From the NCBI GenBank assembly GCA_046566065.1, contig JBKHXK010000019.1, positions 1 to 47,711 on the forward strand: a stretch of 47,711 bases of DNA. Reading direction: 5' to 3'. Below are positions 31,804 through 39,956 of the stretch, piece by piece. Both the position numbers and the translations under genes were made by a program. Numbering within the stretch: the first letter of the stretch is position 1; the number at the start of each line of letters is the position of its first letter. The notes under the pieces were generated by a model that saw nothing but the letters and a program-made list of their open reading frames with translations, ran no database searches and was not told where the DNA came from. This stretch comes from MB1-2 sp046566065. GTDB lineage: Bacteria; Actinomycetota; CADDZG01; WHSQ01.

Positions 31804-32829
31804 TTAGTCGTTCGAGACCTGGATCAGTTGGTCGAGGGCGCGCTGGGCCCGGCCCGAGTCGATCGCCTCGCTGGCTTGCTGGAGCCCATCGAAGATGTCG
31901 TCGGCGCGGCCGACCGCGACCAATCCCGCTGCTGCGTTGAGCACGACTATGTCGCGGCGCGGCCCCCCTTCGCCGGACAGCACCTGACGGATGTAGCTCG
32001 CGTTCTCCTCGGCCGAACCGCCGGCAACGTCGGAGAGCTCTGCCGGTGCGAGGTCGAGATCGGCCGGGTCGAGCGTCCAGGTGCTGAGCTCGCCGTCGCG
32101 CAGCTCCAGCACCTCCGACGGGCCGGAGGTCGACAGCTCGTCGAGCCCGGCGTGGCCGTGGAAGGCGAGCACCCGCTCGCTTCCGAGCAGGGCCAGCGCG
32201 GCCACCATCTTGTCGAGCATCGACCGGTCCGAGACGCCGAGCGCTTGCCGCTTGGCACCGGCCGGGTTCGTGAGGGGGCCGAGGAAGTTGAAGACGGTCG
32301 CCACACCCAGCTCTCGGCGCGGCGCTCCCGCATGGCGCATGGCGGGATGGAACACGGGCGCGAAACAGAATCCCATCCCGGCCGCTTCGATGCAGCGGGC
32401 AACGCCCTCGGGGGGCAGGTCGATCTTCACGCCGAGGGTCTCCAGCACATCGGCGGAGCCACAGCGCGAGGACGCGGCCCTGTTCCCGTGCTTGGCGACC
32501 TTTACCCCGGCGCCCGCGCATACGAGGGCCGCCGCGGTCGAGACGTTGAAGGTGCCCGCCCGGTCTCCGCCGGTCCCGCACGTATCCAGCAGATCACCCG
32601 ACACCTCGACGCGCTGAGCGTACGAACGCATGGTCCGCACGAGCCCCGCGATCTCCTCGGCGGACTCACCCTTGGCGCGCAGCGCGATCACGAATCCTGC
32701 GATCTGAGCGGGCGTGGCCGCTCCCTCCATGATCTCGACCATGGCAGCGGAGGCCTGCTCCTCGGTCAGATCACGGCCCGCCAACAGGCCCGAGATCGTC
32801 TGGCCCCACGAGAAGCCCTCCACGTTCAC
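31804..32829 (-). CDS. trpD: Anthranilate phosphoribosyltransferase
   Basis: 341 residues from GTG 32829, overlapping the M20 peptidase TGA (GTGA). It joins anthranilate and phosphoribosyl pyrophosphate in tryptophan synthesis. Motifs: LLDTCGTGGDRAGTFNVST (PRPP site), VKVAKHGNRAASSRCGSADV, ELGVATVFNFLGPLTNPAGA and FHGHAGLDELSTSGPS. Other trp genes are not in the window, so this is the isolated trpD that is usual in Actinobacteria. An upstream extension in the same frame is rejected because it lies within the peptidase gene. Confidence 0.96.
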   Translation of the reverse strand: MNVEGFSWGQTISGLLAGRDLTEEQASAAMVEIMEGAATPAQIAGFVIALRAKGESAEEIAGLVRTMRSYAQRVEVSGDLLDTCGTGGDRAGTFNVSTAAALVCAGAGVKVAKHGNRAASSRCGSADVLETLGVKIDLPPEGVARCIEAAGMGFCFAPVFHPAMRHAGAPRRELGVATVFNFLGPLTNPAGAKRQALGVSDRSMLDKMVAALALLGSERVLAFHGHAGLDELSTSGPSEVLELRDGELSTWTLDPADLDLAPAELSDVAGGSAEENASYIRQVLSGEGGPRRDIVVLNAAAGLVAVGRADDIFDGLQQASEAIDSGRAQRALDQLIQVSND

Positions 32830-34004
32830 TCGACCCCGAGGAGGCGCGCGAAAGCCAGTGCGTAAGCCACGGCACCTCGTTCCAACTCGTCGAGATCGAT
32901 CGACTCGCGTGCTGTGTGAGCGAGAGTGATATCTCCGGGCCCACACACCACGACATCCGCTCCCTCCTGAGAAAGGAAGCGTGCATCAGACGCGCCGCGG
33001 AAACCCATGATCACGCCCTCACTGCCCGTGGCCTCTTCCACCGCTGCGAGCGTCTCCCGCACGATCTCGGACGATTCGTCGACCTCGAAGGGATCGCCGT
33101 AACGCGGCAGCTCGACCCTGGCATCGATCTCGGGGAAGCGTTTGCGCGCAAGAGATACCGCAGCTTCGATCGACTCGATCACGCTCTCGCGCGTCTCGGG
33201 AGGAACCGACCGTCGGTCGATCTCGGCGACGCAGGACGCCGGCACGATGTTGACCGAATGTCCACCGTGGATCGTTCCGACCCCGATGCTCGGCCCCCCC
33301 ACCACCGGGTGCACGATGTCGGGGAGCGTGTCTTCCAGATGGGAGATGATCTCGGCCATGTGACGCACGGCGTTGACCGCGCGCTCGGGGGCCGAACCGT
33401 GTCCGGCGCGGCCGATGGTCGTGATCCGGAACCAGCAGACGCCCCTCTGAGCGCGCACCACGCGCAACGAGGTCGGCTCTCCCACGATCGCAACGTCCGG
33501 CTTCACGATGTGTTGTTGAGCGAGATGCGCCGCTCCTTTGAATCCGGCGGCCTCTTCATCGGCGACGAACGACAGCTCCAAGGTTCCGGGGAGCTGGGAG
33601 CGAGCCGCTTGCAGAGCTGCGACGGCTTCGAGGGCCGCCGCACACGGCCCCTTCGCATCGCCCGTCCCGCGACCGTGCATGCGACCGTCGATGATCTCGG
33701 CGCCGTAGGGATCGACCTCCCACAGCGAGTGGTCGCCGGCCGGGACGACGTCGATATGCGAGCAGAACCCGACCACACGGCGCCCGTCTCCGTGCAGTCG
33801 GGCCACGACGCTAGGCCGGCCGGGGTCGACCTCATGGACAGAGGTCTCGAGCCCCAGCTCCCCGCATTGCGCCTCGACCACCTTGGCCGCTGCGGCCTCG
33901 TTACCCGGAGGGTTCTCGGATTCCGCCCTCACGAGGCTGGCAAGCCGGTCGATCAACCGGTCCCGGTCGATAAATCGCTCGATATCCACCCTGGAAAGGG
34001 TCAT
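32826..34004 (-). CDS. M20-family metallopeptidase/deacylase (ArgE/DapE-like)
   Basis: 392 residues. The two-metal site is visible: CSHIDVVPAGD (His83, Asp85), GRGTGDAKGPCAAALEA (Asp116), SFVADEEAAGFKGA (Glu150, Glu151) and VIVGEPTSLRVV. A dimerisation domain follows at about 190-300 (GRAGHGSAPERAVNAV). Members include acetylornithine deacetylase, succinyl-diaminopimelate desuccinylase and aminoacylases; the substrate is not clear here. The start ATG 34004 diverges from a small membrane-protein gene at 20 bases distance. It is translationally coupled to trpD. Confidence 0.88.
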   Translation of the reverse strand: MTLSRVDIERFIDRDRLIDRLASLVRAESENPPGNEAAAAKVVEAQCGELGLETSVHEVDPGRPSVVARLHGDGRRVVGFCSHIDVVPAGDHSLWEVDPYGAEIIDGRMHGRGTGDAKGPCAAALEAVAALQAARSQLPGTLELSFVADEEAAGFKGAAHLAQQHIVKPDVAIVGEPTSLRVVRAQRGVCWFRITTIGRAGHGSAPERAVNAVRHMAEIISHLEDTLPDIVHPVVGGPSIGVGTIHGGHSVNIVPASCVAEIDRRSVPPETRESVIESIEAAVSLARKRFPEIDARVELPRYGDPFEVDESSEIVRETLAAVEEATGSEGVIMGFRGASDARFLSQEGADVVVCGPGDITLAHTARESIDLDELERGAVAYALAFARLLGVE

Positions 34005-34024
34005 GCTCTGACAAACTGTCGGAT

Positions 34025-34240
34025 GTGACCCGTTATCAAACGATCCTCCTCGTCGTGCTGGCCGTGTGGCCCTTCGCCATCCTCGGGCTGCTCTTTCTCA
34101 TGAGCCGCCTCGAGGGCTACGTCGCGCGCATCGACGCCAGCACTCCGGAGGAGGCCGGTCTCGAGCCCGTGTCGGGGACCTCCAGCGAGCGCGAGGTAAG
34201 GATCGTTCTCGGCGATCAGGTGGTCGGCGGCTCTAAGTAG
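34025..34240 (+). CDS. Small single-pass membrane protein
   Basis: 71 residues from GTG 34025. One strong transmembrane helix (TILLVVLAVWPFAILGLLFL) is followed by a charged tail (SRLEGYVARIDASTPEEAG) ending IVLGDQVVGGSK. No ribosome binding site is evident. It faces away from the M20 gene and converges on the ridA-like gene. Short proteins like this are hard to verify, but the hydrophobic helix, codon use and the tight fit between two other genes support it. Function unknown. Confidence 0.55.
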   Translation: MTRYQTILLVVLAVWPFAILGLLFLMSRLEGYVARIDASTPEEAGLEPVSGTSSEREVRIVLGDQVVGGSK

Positions 34241-34266
34241 CACCATCTCGAGAACCTTAGATGGTG
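34241..34266. terminator. Convergent-gene hairpin
   Basis: CACCATCT and AGATGGTG form a perfect 8-bp stem around a 10-base loop that contains the TAA stop of the RidA-like gene (34257-34259). It begins directly after the TAG of the small membrane-protein gene and probably ends both transcripts. Confidence 0.6.
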
Positions 34267-34637
34267 GCGATGCACTCGATCTCTACACGCGCTCCCTTGG
34301 GCAGGGCCGCTACCCCGACCGTGGCGCGCGCGGGAGGCTCCGAGGTGAAGAAGGAGGCGTACGCCTCGTTCACCTCCGCGAAGTCGTCCATGTTCGTGAC
34401 GTAGATCGTCGTCTTCACGACCTTGGAGAGATCGCTGCCCGCTTCCTGCAGGACCGCCTCGAGGTTCTGCACGCAGCGCTTCGTCTCCTCGGTGATCGAG
34501 CCGCTCACCAGTTCCATCGTCGAAGGCTCGAAGGGAACCTGGCCGGAGCAGAACACGAAGCCGTTGGCGCTGATGGCCTGCGAGTAGGGGCCGATCGCTT
34601 CGGGGGCCGCGCCCGTGCTGATGATCGTCTTGGACAT
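34257..34637 (-). CDS. RidA (YjgF/YER057c) family imine/enamine deaminase
   Basis: 126 residues from ATG 34637, five bases after AAGGAGGAACC. Typical features are AAPEAIGPYSQAISANGFVF, CSGQVPFEP, ETKRCVQNLEAVLQEAGSDL, VVKTTIYVTNMDDFAEVNEA, and PPARATVGVAALPKGARVEI, with the conserved Arg of PPARATV that binds the carboxylate. RidA removes reactive 2-aminoacrylate and related enamines made by pyridoxal-phosphate enzymes. It forms a homotrimer. It follows the beta-propeller gene by 32 bases on the same strand. Confidence 0.93.
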   Translation of the reverse strand: MSKTIISTGAAPEAIGPYSQAISANGFVFCSGQVPFEPSTMELVSGSITEETKRCVQNLEAVLQEAGSDLSKVVKTTIYVTNMDDFAEVNEAYASFFTSEPPARATVGVAALPKGARVEIECIATI

Positions 34638-34669
34638 GGTTCCTCCTTGGTGGTCGTCGTAGCGACAGG

Positions 34670-35938
34670 CTAGGGCAGACCGGTGGGTGGGCTGCCCGAC
34701 CAGTCGACCGCGTCGGGACCGGCTCGGTAGGTGACGCCGGTCGGTACGGGGCTGCCGCCTTCCGAGATGTACCAGAGCTCGGCCGCCACCGGGCTGCCGT
34801 CCGACCTCACGCGGCCGAAGATCAGACCTCGGCCCGGCGCACCCCAGTCCACGAACACATCGGTGAAGCCGGAGTCCTGGGTGAGATCCCGCAGGAAGTT
34901 GCCGCTGCCGTCGAGCAACACCAGGCCCTCGTTGCCGATCGCCGCGATGAAGTTCCCGGCAGGCGCGCACGAGATGTATCGATACGGCGGCTGTGGTCCG
35001 GTCAGGTACTCCGGCCCTTGGATCGTGATCTCTGCGATCCGGTTCTGGATGAGGCCGAGCAGTCGTCCACCGCACTGCTCGAGCGGATGATCCAGCTCGT
35101 CTGAGGGCTCGGGCGAGACGCGACCGCTCAGCGGAGGAACGCTGGTCGTGACGAAACCGAGTCCGCCGCGATCGAGCCGATAGAAGATGGCGTCGCCTGC
35201 GGGGCTCCAACCTTCGAGATCGATGGCGACGCCCGGCCTCTCCCGGAGCACCTCGCGCATGCGCTCACCGTCGAGGGCCGCGATCCATATCGAGGTCGCC
35301 TCGTCCTCGGCGGTCACGATCGCAAGCTTCCGGCCGTCCGGCGAGAACGCCACCGTTCGCACCTCGTCGCGCACGAGGGTCGCGTTCCCGAGTTGAAGCG
35401 AAAGGCGACCGTCTTTCGTGACGGCGAGACCGCAGCGAGAGACAGGTGACCACACCACAGCGCGCACGACCCGCACCGGGCTGATGGTGTCGTGGACGCC
35501 CGGCCGCGCTATGAACGCGGCTCGATCCCCGTCGGCCCAGGCAACCCATCCGTCGGACGCGCTGATCCCGAGGATGTCGCGTCCACCCAGCTCCTCCAGC
35601 GGGCCGCGGAGAGGGCCGGCGACCACGCGGTCCCCGGTCTTGACCATGACCAGATCTTCCGTAGCAGCACCTGGGCGCAGGCATCTTTTGGGGTAGCTCT
35701 CAGAAAGGGGTTGGGTGCGGAACTCTTCCGGCAGTGCCGCACTCTCTTCTTCGGGCTCGCTCGGTGCGGGCGGCGCAGCTTCGGATGAGGTCGGCTCGGT
35801 CGGGTCGATCGGCGTTGCGGTTCTCTCGGTGCCCGTCTCGTCGACGATCTCGACCGCATCGAAGACCGGCTGAAGGAGCACCCAGCCGAGAATGGCCACG
35901 AAAACCAAGGCCGCTGTGACCTTCAGGGTCTGGCTCAC
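34670..35938 (-). CDS. Membrane-anchored TolB-like beta-propeller protein
   Basis: 422 residues from GTG 35938 (MSQTLKVTAALVFVAILGWV). One N-terminal membrane helix is followed by a Pro/Glu/Thr linker (about 35-75) and repeated beta-propeller blades, such as GWVAWADGDRAAFI, RTVAFSPDGRKLAIVTAEDE and EGWSPAGDAIFYRLDRGG. The domain faces outward and may bind a partner or sense envelope state; no enzyme motif is seen. Four cysteines could form disulfides. TACGAT lies six bases before the GTG with no ribosome binding site, suggesting a leaderless transcript. It diverges from the double zinc-ribbon gene. Confidence 0.72.
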   Translation of the reverse strand: MSQTLKVTAALVFVAILGWVLLQPVFDAVEIVDETGTERTATPIDPTEPTSSEAAPPAPSEPEEESAALPEEFRTQPLSESYPKRCLRPGAATEDLVMVKTGDRVVAGPLRGPLEELGGRDILGISASDGWVAWADGDRAAFIARPGVHDTISPVRVVRAVVWSPVSRCGLAVTKDGRLSLQLGNATLVRDEVRTVAFSPDGRKLAIVTAEDEATSIWIAALDGERMREVLRERPGVAIDLEGWSPAGDAIFYRLDRGGLGFVTTSVPPLSGRVSPEPSDELDHPLEQCGGRLLGLIQNRIAEITIQGPEYLTGPQPPYRYISCAPAGNFIAAIGNEGLVLLDGSGNFLRDLTQDSGFTDVFVDWGAPGRGLIFGRVRSDGSPVAAELWYISEGGSPVPTGVTYRAGPDAVDWSGSPPTGLP

Positions 35939-35972
35939 CTGCTCATCGTAGGCAACGTGACAGGATGGCGGC

Positions 35973-36317
35973 ATGGACACCGAGATAGAAGCCAGGTTCT
36001 GCAAGAAGTGCAAGGGCTCCATGTCGTATGCGGAGCTGCCCGAGTTCGGTCGTGTCTGGCAGTGCCCGCGCTGCATCCTGGCTCTCGAGACCGACTCCGG
36101 TGCGATCCACATCTGGAAGAAGCCGAAGGCGGCCCGCCAACGTCAGACCTATGCCGAAGAGAAGAAGAAGTCGCGTAAGCCGTGTCCCGAGTGCAAGACG
36201 CACATGTGGGAGATCGTGATGCCGGACTTCGGGTCCCGCTGGCAATGCGAGGACTGTCGCCTGACCGTGTTCGCGACCGGCGGCGTTCAGAAATGGAAGT
36301 CCAAGCCGGCGAGCTGA
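35973..36317 (+). CDS. Double zinc-ribbon protein
   Basis: 114 residues. Two similar zinc ribbons make an internal duplication: FCKKCKGSMSYAELPEFGRV then WQCPRCILALET, and PCPECKTHMWEIVMPDFGSR then WQCEDCRLTVFATG. Each has two CxxC pairs and the shared core PxFGxxWQCxxC. A basic segment (RQRQTYAEEKKKSRK) joins them, which could bind nucleic acid. AGGATGG precedes the ATG by five bases. I do not know a named family. It is followed by repeat element A copy 3. Confidence 0.7.
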   Translation: MDTEIEARFCKKCKGSMSYAELPEFGRVWQCPRCILALETDSGAIHIWKKPKAARQRQTYAEEKKKSRKPCPECKTHMWEIVMPDFGSRWQCEDCRLTVFATGGVQKWKSKPAS

Positions 36318-36338
36318 CCGCTCCGACGTCGGCCCAAC

Positions 36339-36391
36339 CGTTCTGACGTTGGAAAAGCACGCCACAGCGTGCACCAGTTAACCCAGAACGG
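36339..36391 (+). repeat. Dispersed palindromic element A, copy 3
   Basis: A 53-base element 44/53 identical to the copy at 434-486. Inner stem GCACGC-CACA-GCGTGC is perfect; outer arms CGTTCTG and CAGAACG pair. The differing bases in the inner stem keep pairing possible in all three copies. It lies between the zinc-ribbon gene end and the terminator of RNase P RNA. Confidence 0.7.
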
Positions 36392-36395
36392 AGGA

Positions 36396-36421
36396 GGGCC
36401 CCCGCCTCCCGGCGGGGGCCC
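36396..36421 (-). terminator. Terminator of RNase P RNA
   Basis: GGGCCCCCGCC and GGCGGGGGCCC form a perfect 11-bp stem with a TCCC loop, immediately beyond the 3' end of rnpB on the minus strand. No good T-run follows. Confidence 0.75.
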
Positions 36422-36425
36422 AGGT

Positions 36426-36797
36426 CGTGGAGCCGGCCTGTAAGCCGGATTCTGTCCCGGAGACAAAGCTCCGGGGGTGACCATCCCTCTGGGACGAACG
36501 TTGCCGCTCGCCTCGTGCGACCTACCCGGAGGCTGTCCCTTGCGGGACGGACGGGCCGCCCATGCCTCCTGCTCGGTCTTGCTCCGGACGGGGTTTGCCT
36601 AGCCGCACCGGTCGCCCGATGCGCTGGTGAGCTCTTACCTCACCGTTTCACCATCACCTCGGTCTCCCGAGGCTGTCTGCTCTCTGTTGCACTTTCCACG
36701 GGTCGCCCCGCCTGGCACTTTCACCAGCGTCCTGCCCTGCGGAGTCCGGACTTTCCTCGACGGCTCGCGCCGCCGCGGTCACCCGGCCGGCTCCTTG
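36426..36797 (-). ncRNA. rnpB: RNase P RNA, bacterial class A
   Basis: Read on the minus strand, the 5' part has GAGGAAAGTCCGGACTCC, the universal RNase P core, and the 3' end has ACAGAATCCGGCTTACAGG, the conserved sequence that pairs with the 5' half. GGTGAAAGTGCC and GGTAAGAGCTCACC between them are typical A-type helices, as is GGCAAACCCCG. It is the catalytic RNA that trims tRNA 5' ends. The 5' end, near 36797, is about 12 bases after the stop of the S-subunit gene. GATAAT (36808-36813, minus strand) is the likely -10 box, so the promoter lies inside that gene's 3' end. Ends are accurate to a few bases. Confidence 0.96.
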
Positions 36798-36807
36798 ATG
36801 CACAACG

Positions 36808-36813
36808 ATTATC
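36808..36813 (-). promoter_or_regulatory. Probable -10 box of rnpB
   Basis: GATAAT on the minus strand, about 10 bases before the RNase P RNA 5' end. Its TAA is also the stop codon of the EcfS gene (36809-36811). A -35 box is not obvious. Confidence 0.55.
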
Positions 36814-37597
36814 CGCCCGCAGTGATTCCGGCGCCAGGGGCGGTGAAGTGCATGCGGCGGGCCGCTCGATCGAGAGCTCCCAGGAGTGGCCGAGCCAGCA
36901 CGACGACCATGACGGCGTTCCCGACCGCGCGCAACAGATCCCAGCCGAGGGAGGTGGCTAGATAGAAGGTGAGATAGCGACTGAGGTTCTCCCCGGCCCC
37001 CAGCGCCGGGGCCCATCCGAGCTCGGACGAGCCCGACGCGAACGGCCAGAACCACAGGTTCATCACGGCCCCGAACAACAGCCCCGACACGAAGCCGTAC
37101 GCGGCGAGGAGAGCGAGACGCAGGGACCAGCGCTCGGTACGGGAGACGAATCCGGCCCCCATGCCCACCCAGCCGACCGCGACCATCTGGAAGGGCAGCC
37201 AGGGACCGAAGCCTCCGATGAACAAGCCGGATGCGAACGTGCCGATCGCACCCAGAGCGAAACCGAAGCCGGGGCCGAACGCGTTGCCGGCCACCAGCAC
37301 GATGATGAACATCGCGGAGAACCCGCCGATGAAGCCGGGAAGGCGCAGCGCGACCATCGCGGCCCCCAGCACGCCGATCAGTGCAACGGTCTTCGGGCCC
37401 ATGCCACCCCGCCCTAGCTCCAAGAACAGCAACGCGCCCAAGCTCGCGATCAGGAACAGGAAGATGATCGGCGCGTCGACGGCGTGTGCTTCCGACCCAC
37501 CCACGGCGGCCGGGAGCACGAACGGCCAGGTGAAGGCGCCCAGGCCCACGACGTTCACCACCACGAGGAGGTAGCGACGGAGCGCCGATCCGCTCAC
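36809..37597 (-). CDS. ECF transporter substrate-binding (S) subunit, probably for cobalamin
   Basis: 262 residues with about six or seven membrane helices. GGFSAMFIIVLVAGNAFGPG and GFALGAIGTFASGLFIGGFG followed by PWLPFQMVAVGWVGMGAGF are characteristic of the S components of ECF transporters. The last cytoplasmic tail is short. It lies at the end of an operon with EcfT and a fused ATPase, controlled by a cobalamin riboswitch, so B12 or a precursor is the likely substrate; the S subunit sequence alone does not prove this. GTG start overlaps the ATPase TGA (GTGA). The end overlaps the promoter of rnpB. Confidence 0.85.
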   Translation of the reverse strand: MSGSALRRYLLVVVNVVGLGAFTWPFVLPAAVGGSEAHAVDAPIIFLFLIASLGALLFLELGRGGMGPKTVALIGVLGAAMVALRLPGFIGGFSAMFIIVLVAGNAFGPGFGFALGAIGTFASGLFIGGFGPWLPFQMVAVGWVGMGAGFVSRTERWSLRLALLAAYGFVSGLLFGAVMNLWFWPFASGSSELGWAPALGAGENLSRYLTFYLATSLGWDLLRAVGNAVMVVVLARPLLGALDRAARRMHFTAPGAGITAGG

Positions 37598-39180
37598 CGC
37601 GTGACCGCCGCGTACACCTGCTCGGGGGTCAACCAGTCCGGCCCGAACACGCGCGCCGTCTGGGGGGCGAAGGCGGCGGAGCTCCCCAACACCTCGTTGG
37701 GCGGACCATCTGCGATCACTTCGCCGCCAGCCAACATGACGACCCGATGTGCAACGGCCGCGACCATCTCGACGTCGTGGGAGGCGAACATGACCGTGTT
37801 CCCGCGCCGCGCATACACCTCGAGGAAACCCGACAGCCGTTCCTTGGTCTCTGCATCGAGCCCTCTCGTCGGCTCGTCCAGCAGCAGCACCTTGGCATCG
37901 GCGGCCACCACGGAGGCCACACCGACCAGCAAACGCTCCCCCGCCGATAGATCGCGAGGGTGTCTGTCGGCCAGATGGGCGATGCCCAGCTCTCCCAGCA
38001 CCCCATCGCCGTCACCCTCGAGCCCGTGCGCATGAAGGGTCGTGCGCACCTCGTCCCTCACCGTGTCCTTGAAGAGGAGGTCCTCCGGGGTCTGAGGACA
38101 CAACGCGACGTCCGTTCCGGAACGAGGGGGGTGGCCCGCGACGGTCACGCCGCCACGGTCGGGCGCGTGGATCCCTGCGAGCGTTCGCAGCAACGTCGAC
38201 TTCCCCGAGCCGTTGCGGCCCATGAGCGCGACCACCTCTCCGGCATGGAGCGCGACCGTCACCGAGTCGATCGCAACACTGCCGTCATACGAGCTGGAGA
38301 CGCCGGTCGCGGCGAGCAGCCTGTCCTGGCGCGCACGAGGGAGGGTGCCGGTGTGCGGTGGGGGTTCGACGGTCTGCGCGCTTGCCATCCGGCGGGCATC
38401 CCTCACGGTCAGCGGAGCGGGGTGCCACCCGAGCAGGCGGCCGAGCCTGGCGACCGGGGGCCCACTGCCCAACCGGTCGAGGACCTCTCCGGGCGTCCCG
38501 GTGACGACACGCCCGTCGCCCAGACAGCCGACCGCCAGATCGGCGAAGCCGGCCACCCTGTCGAGCCGGTGTTCGGCCACGACGACCGTCAGCCCGAGAT
38601 CGTGGACGAGTCGCTGCAATGCCGCCAGCACGCCTTCGGCTCCCTGCGGATCCAGCTGACTCGTCGGCTCGTCCAAGAGCAGCACTCGCGCCCCGGGGGT
38701 GAGCGCGGCTGCGATCGCGACCCGCTGTCGTTCACCGCCCGACAACGAGCGAACGCTGCGGGTGCGCAGGCGTTCGATGTCCAAGAGATCCAGCGTCTCC
38801 TCCACCCGCGTGCGCATCGTTGCTGCGGGGATCCCCAGGTTCTCCATCGCGTAGGCGAGCTCGTCCTCGACCCGGTCGACGACGAAGGACGCTCCGGGAT
38901 CCTGCGGCACGAACGCGACGACGTCGGCTAGGTCACGAGGAGCGCAGGACAGCGTGTCCCGCCCCCCGACCGTCACCCGGCCCTCGAAGAGCCCACCGGT
39001 GAAGTGCGGGACGAGGCCGTTCACCGCGCGCAGAAGGGTGGACTTCCCCGTGCCGGTGGCCCCTGTGACGAGGATCAGGTTCCCCTCCGGGAGCTCGAGC
39101 CTCACATCGCGAAGCGTCGGTTCCTGCTGATCCGGATACCGGAACGTGACGCCCTCGAATACGACGAGATGCTCGGTCAT
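37594..39180 (-). CDS. Fused double-ATPase subunit (EcfA1-EcfA2) of an ECF transporter
   Basis: 528 residues from ATG 39180. Two ABC ATPase domains are joined: first Walker A GATGTGKST (40-48), signature LSGGERQRVAIA, Walker B VLLLDEPTSQLD; second Walker A GRNGSGKST, signature LSAGERLLVGVA, Walker B VLLLDEPTRGLD. The usual ECF module has two separate ATPases; a fusion is common in Actinobacteria. It powers vitamin uptake through EcfT and the S subunit. The second signature is LSAGE, not LSGGE, so the sites may be asymmetric. It overlaps ecfT (ATGA) and ecfS (GTGA). The upstream open frame beyond 39180 is not used. Confidence 0.92.
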   Translation of the reverse strand: MTEHLVVFEGVTFRYPDQQEPTLRDVRLELPEGNLILVTGATGTGKSTLLRAVNGLVPHFTGGLFEGRVTVGGRDTLSCAPRDLADVVAFVPQDPGASFVVDRVEDELAYAMENLGIPAATMRTRVEETLDLLDIERLRTRSVRSLSGGERQRVAIAAALTPGARVLLLDEPTSQLDPQGAEGVLAALQRLVHDLGLTVVVAEHRLDRVAGFADLAVGCLGDGRVVTGTPGEVLDRLGSGPPVARLGRLLGWHPAPLTVRDARRMASAQTVEPPPHTGTLPRARQDRLLAATGVSSSYDGSVAIDSVTVALHAGEVVALMGRNGSGKSTLLRTLAGIHAPDRGGVTVAGHPPRSGTDVALCPQTPEDLLFKDTVRDEVRTTLHAHGLEGDGDGVLGELGIAHLADRHPRDLSAGERLLVGVASVVAADAKVLLLDEPTRGLDAETKERLSGFLEVYARRGNTVMFASHDVEMVAAVAHRVVMLAGGEVIADGPPNEVLGSSAAFAPQTARVFGPDWLTPEQVYAAVTR

Positions 39181-39956
39181 ACGTCGTCCCGTGGCAGGAA
39201 CGCGGGGAGCGCGAAGGCAAGACATCCGGCGATCAGGGGCAGCGAAGGCACCGGCCACACGAGAGGAAAGGTCGAAACGACCAACGAACCATCTGCGGTC
39301 ACGAGGGCGGCGAGGAACAGACCGGCTCCGACCAGGCTGGACAGAGCGGTGAGCACCCCGGTCCAACCCCAACTCACCGGCCGATAACGCGAGCGGGTCC
39401 CTCGACCGTGGCCGCGCGCGTCCATGCTCTCAGCGAGCACCACCGCTTCCTCCATCCCGGTCTCCAGCACTGGGACCGCGAGTGCAGGCAGAGCGCGCCA
39501 CGTACCGACACCGATCCCGCGCATGCGCTGCGCCTCTCTCACACGCACCGCAGAGGCGATCGTGCGCGGAGCGATAGACAACGCGAGCGCAGCAGCAAGC
39601 GCGGCTTCGTGGAAGCGACGGGGCGCCAGCTTGAGCACGCCGTAGGGATCGGCGACCGAGTTGAACGCGCCGAAGACCCCGAGCAGGACCGCCAAACGGA
39701 GGCCCTCGAGGAAACCAGCGGTGAGACTGCCAGCCGTGACCGGTCCTAACAGCACCAACATGGACCTGGTCGCGACCGTGGCGACGCCAACGATCAGGAA
39801 GATCCGGAACGACCTCGCTTCGGGTCCGGTGCGATGGTGGGCCGCGTGAACGATCCACGCCGATGCGAACACGATGGCTAGATAGAACGGATTCGTAGTG
39901 GTCATCGTCGCGATCGCCGCCCCCGACGACCAGACGATCCACCCCAGAGGATGCAT
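39177..39956 (-). CDS. EcfT transmembrane coupling subunit
   Basis: 259 residues from ATG 39956. Several membrane segments, for example NPFYLAIVFASAWIVHAAHH and RLAVLLGVFGAFNSVADPYG, surround the coupling helices with ARG-type motifs that touch the ATPases: VREAQRMRGIGVGTWR and ESMDARGHGRGTRSRYRP. It connects the S subunit and ATPases. The ATG shares one base with the TGA of the upstream DUF4430-like gene (TGATG) and the end overlaps the ATPase gene. The open frame extending further upstream is only antisense-free chance coding. Confidence 0.85.
   Translation of the reverse strand: MHPLGWIVWSSGAAIATMTTTNPFYLAIVFASAWIVHAAHHRTGPEARSFRIFLIVGVATVATRSMLVLLGPVTAGSLTAGFLEGLRLAVLLGVFGAFNSVADPYGVLKLAPRRFHEAALAAALALSIAPRTIASAVRVREAQRMRGIGVGTWRALPALAVPVLETGMEEAVVLAESMDARGHGRGTRSRYRPVSWGWTGVLTALSSLVGAGLFLAALVTADGSLVVSTFPLVWPVPSLPLIAGCLAFALPAFLPRDDV

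Noticed and set aside
36515..36965. Plus-strand open frames of 112-148 codons
   Set aside because: They fall in the antisense strand of RNase P RNA, whose conserved core sequences are unmistakable.
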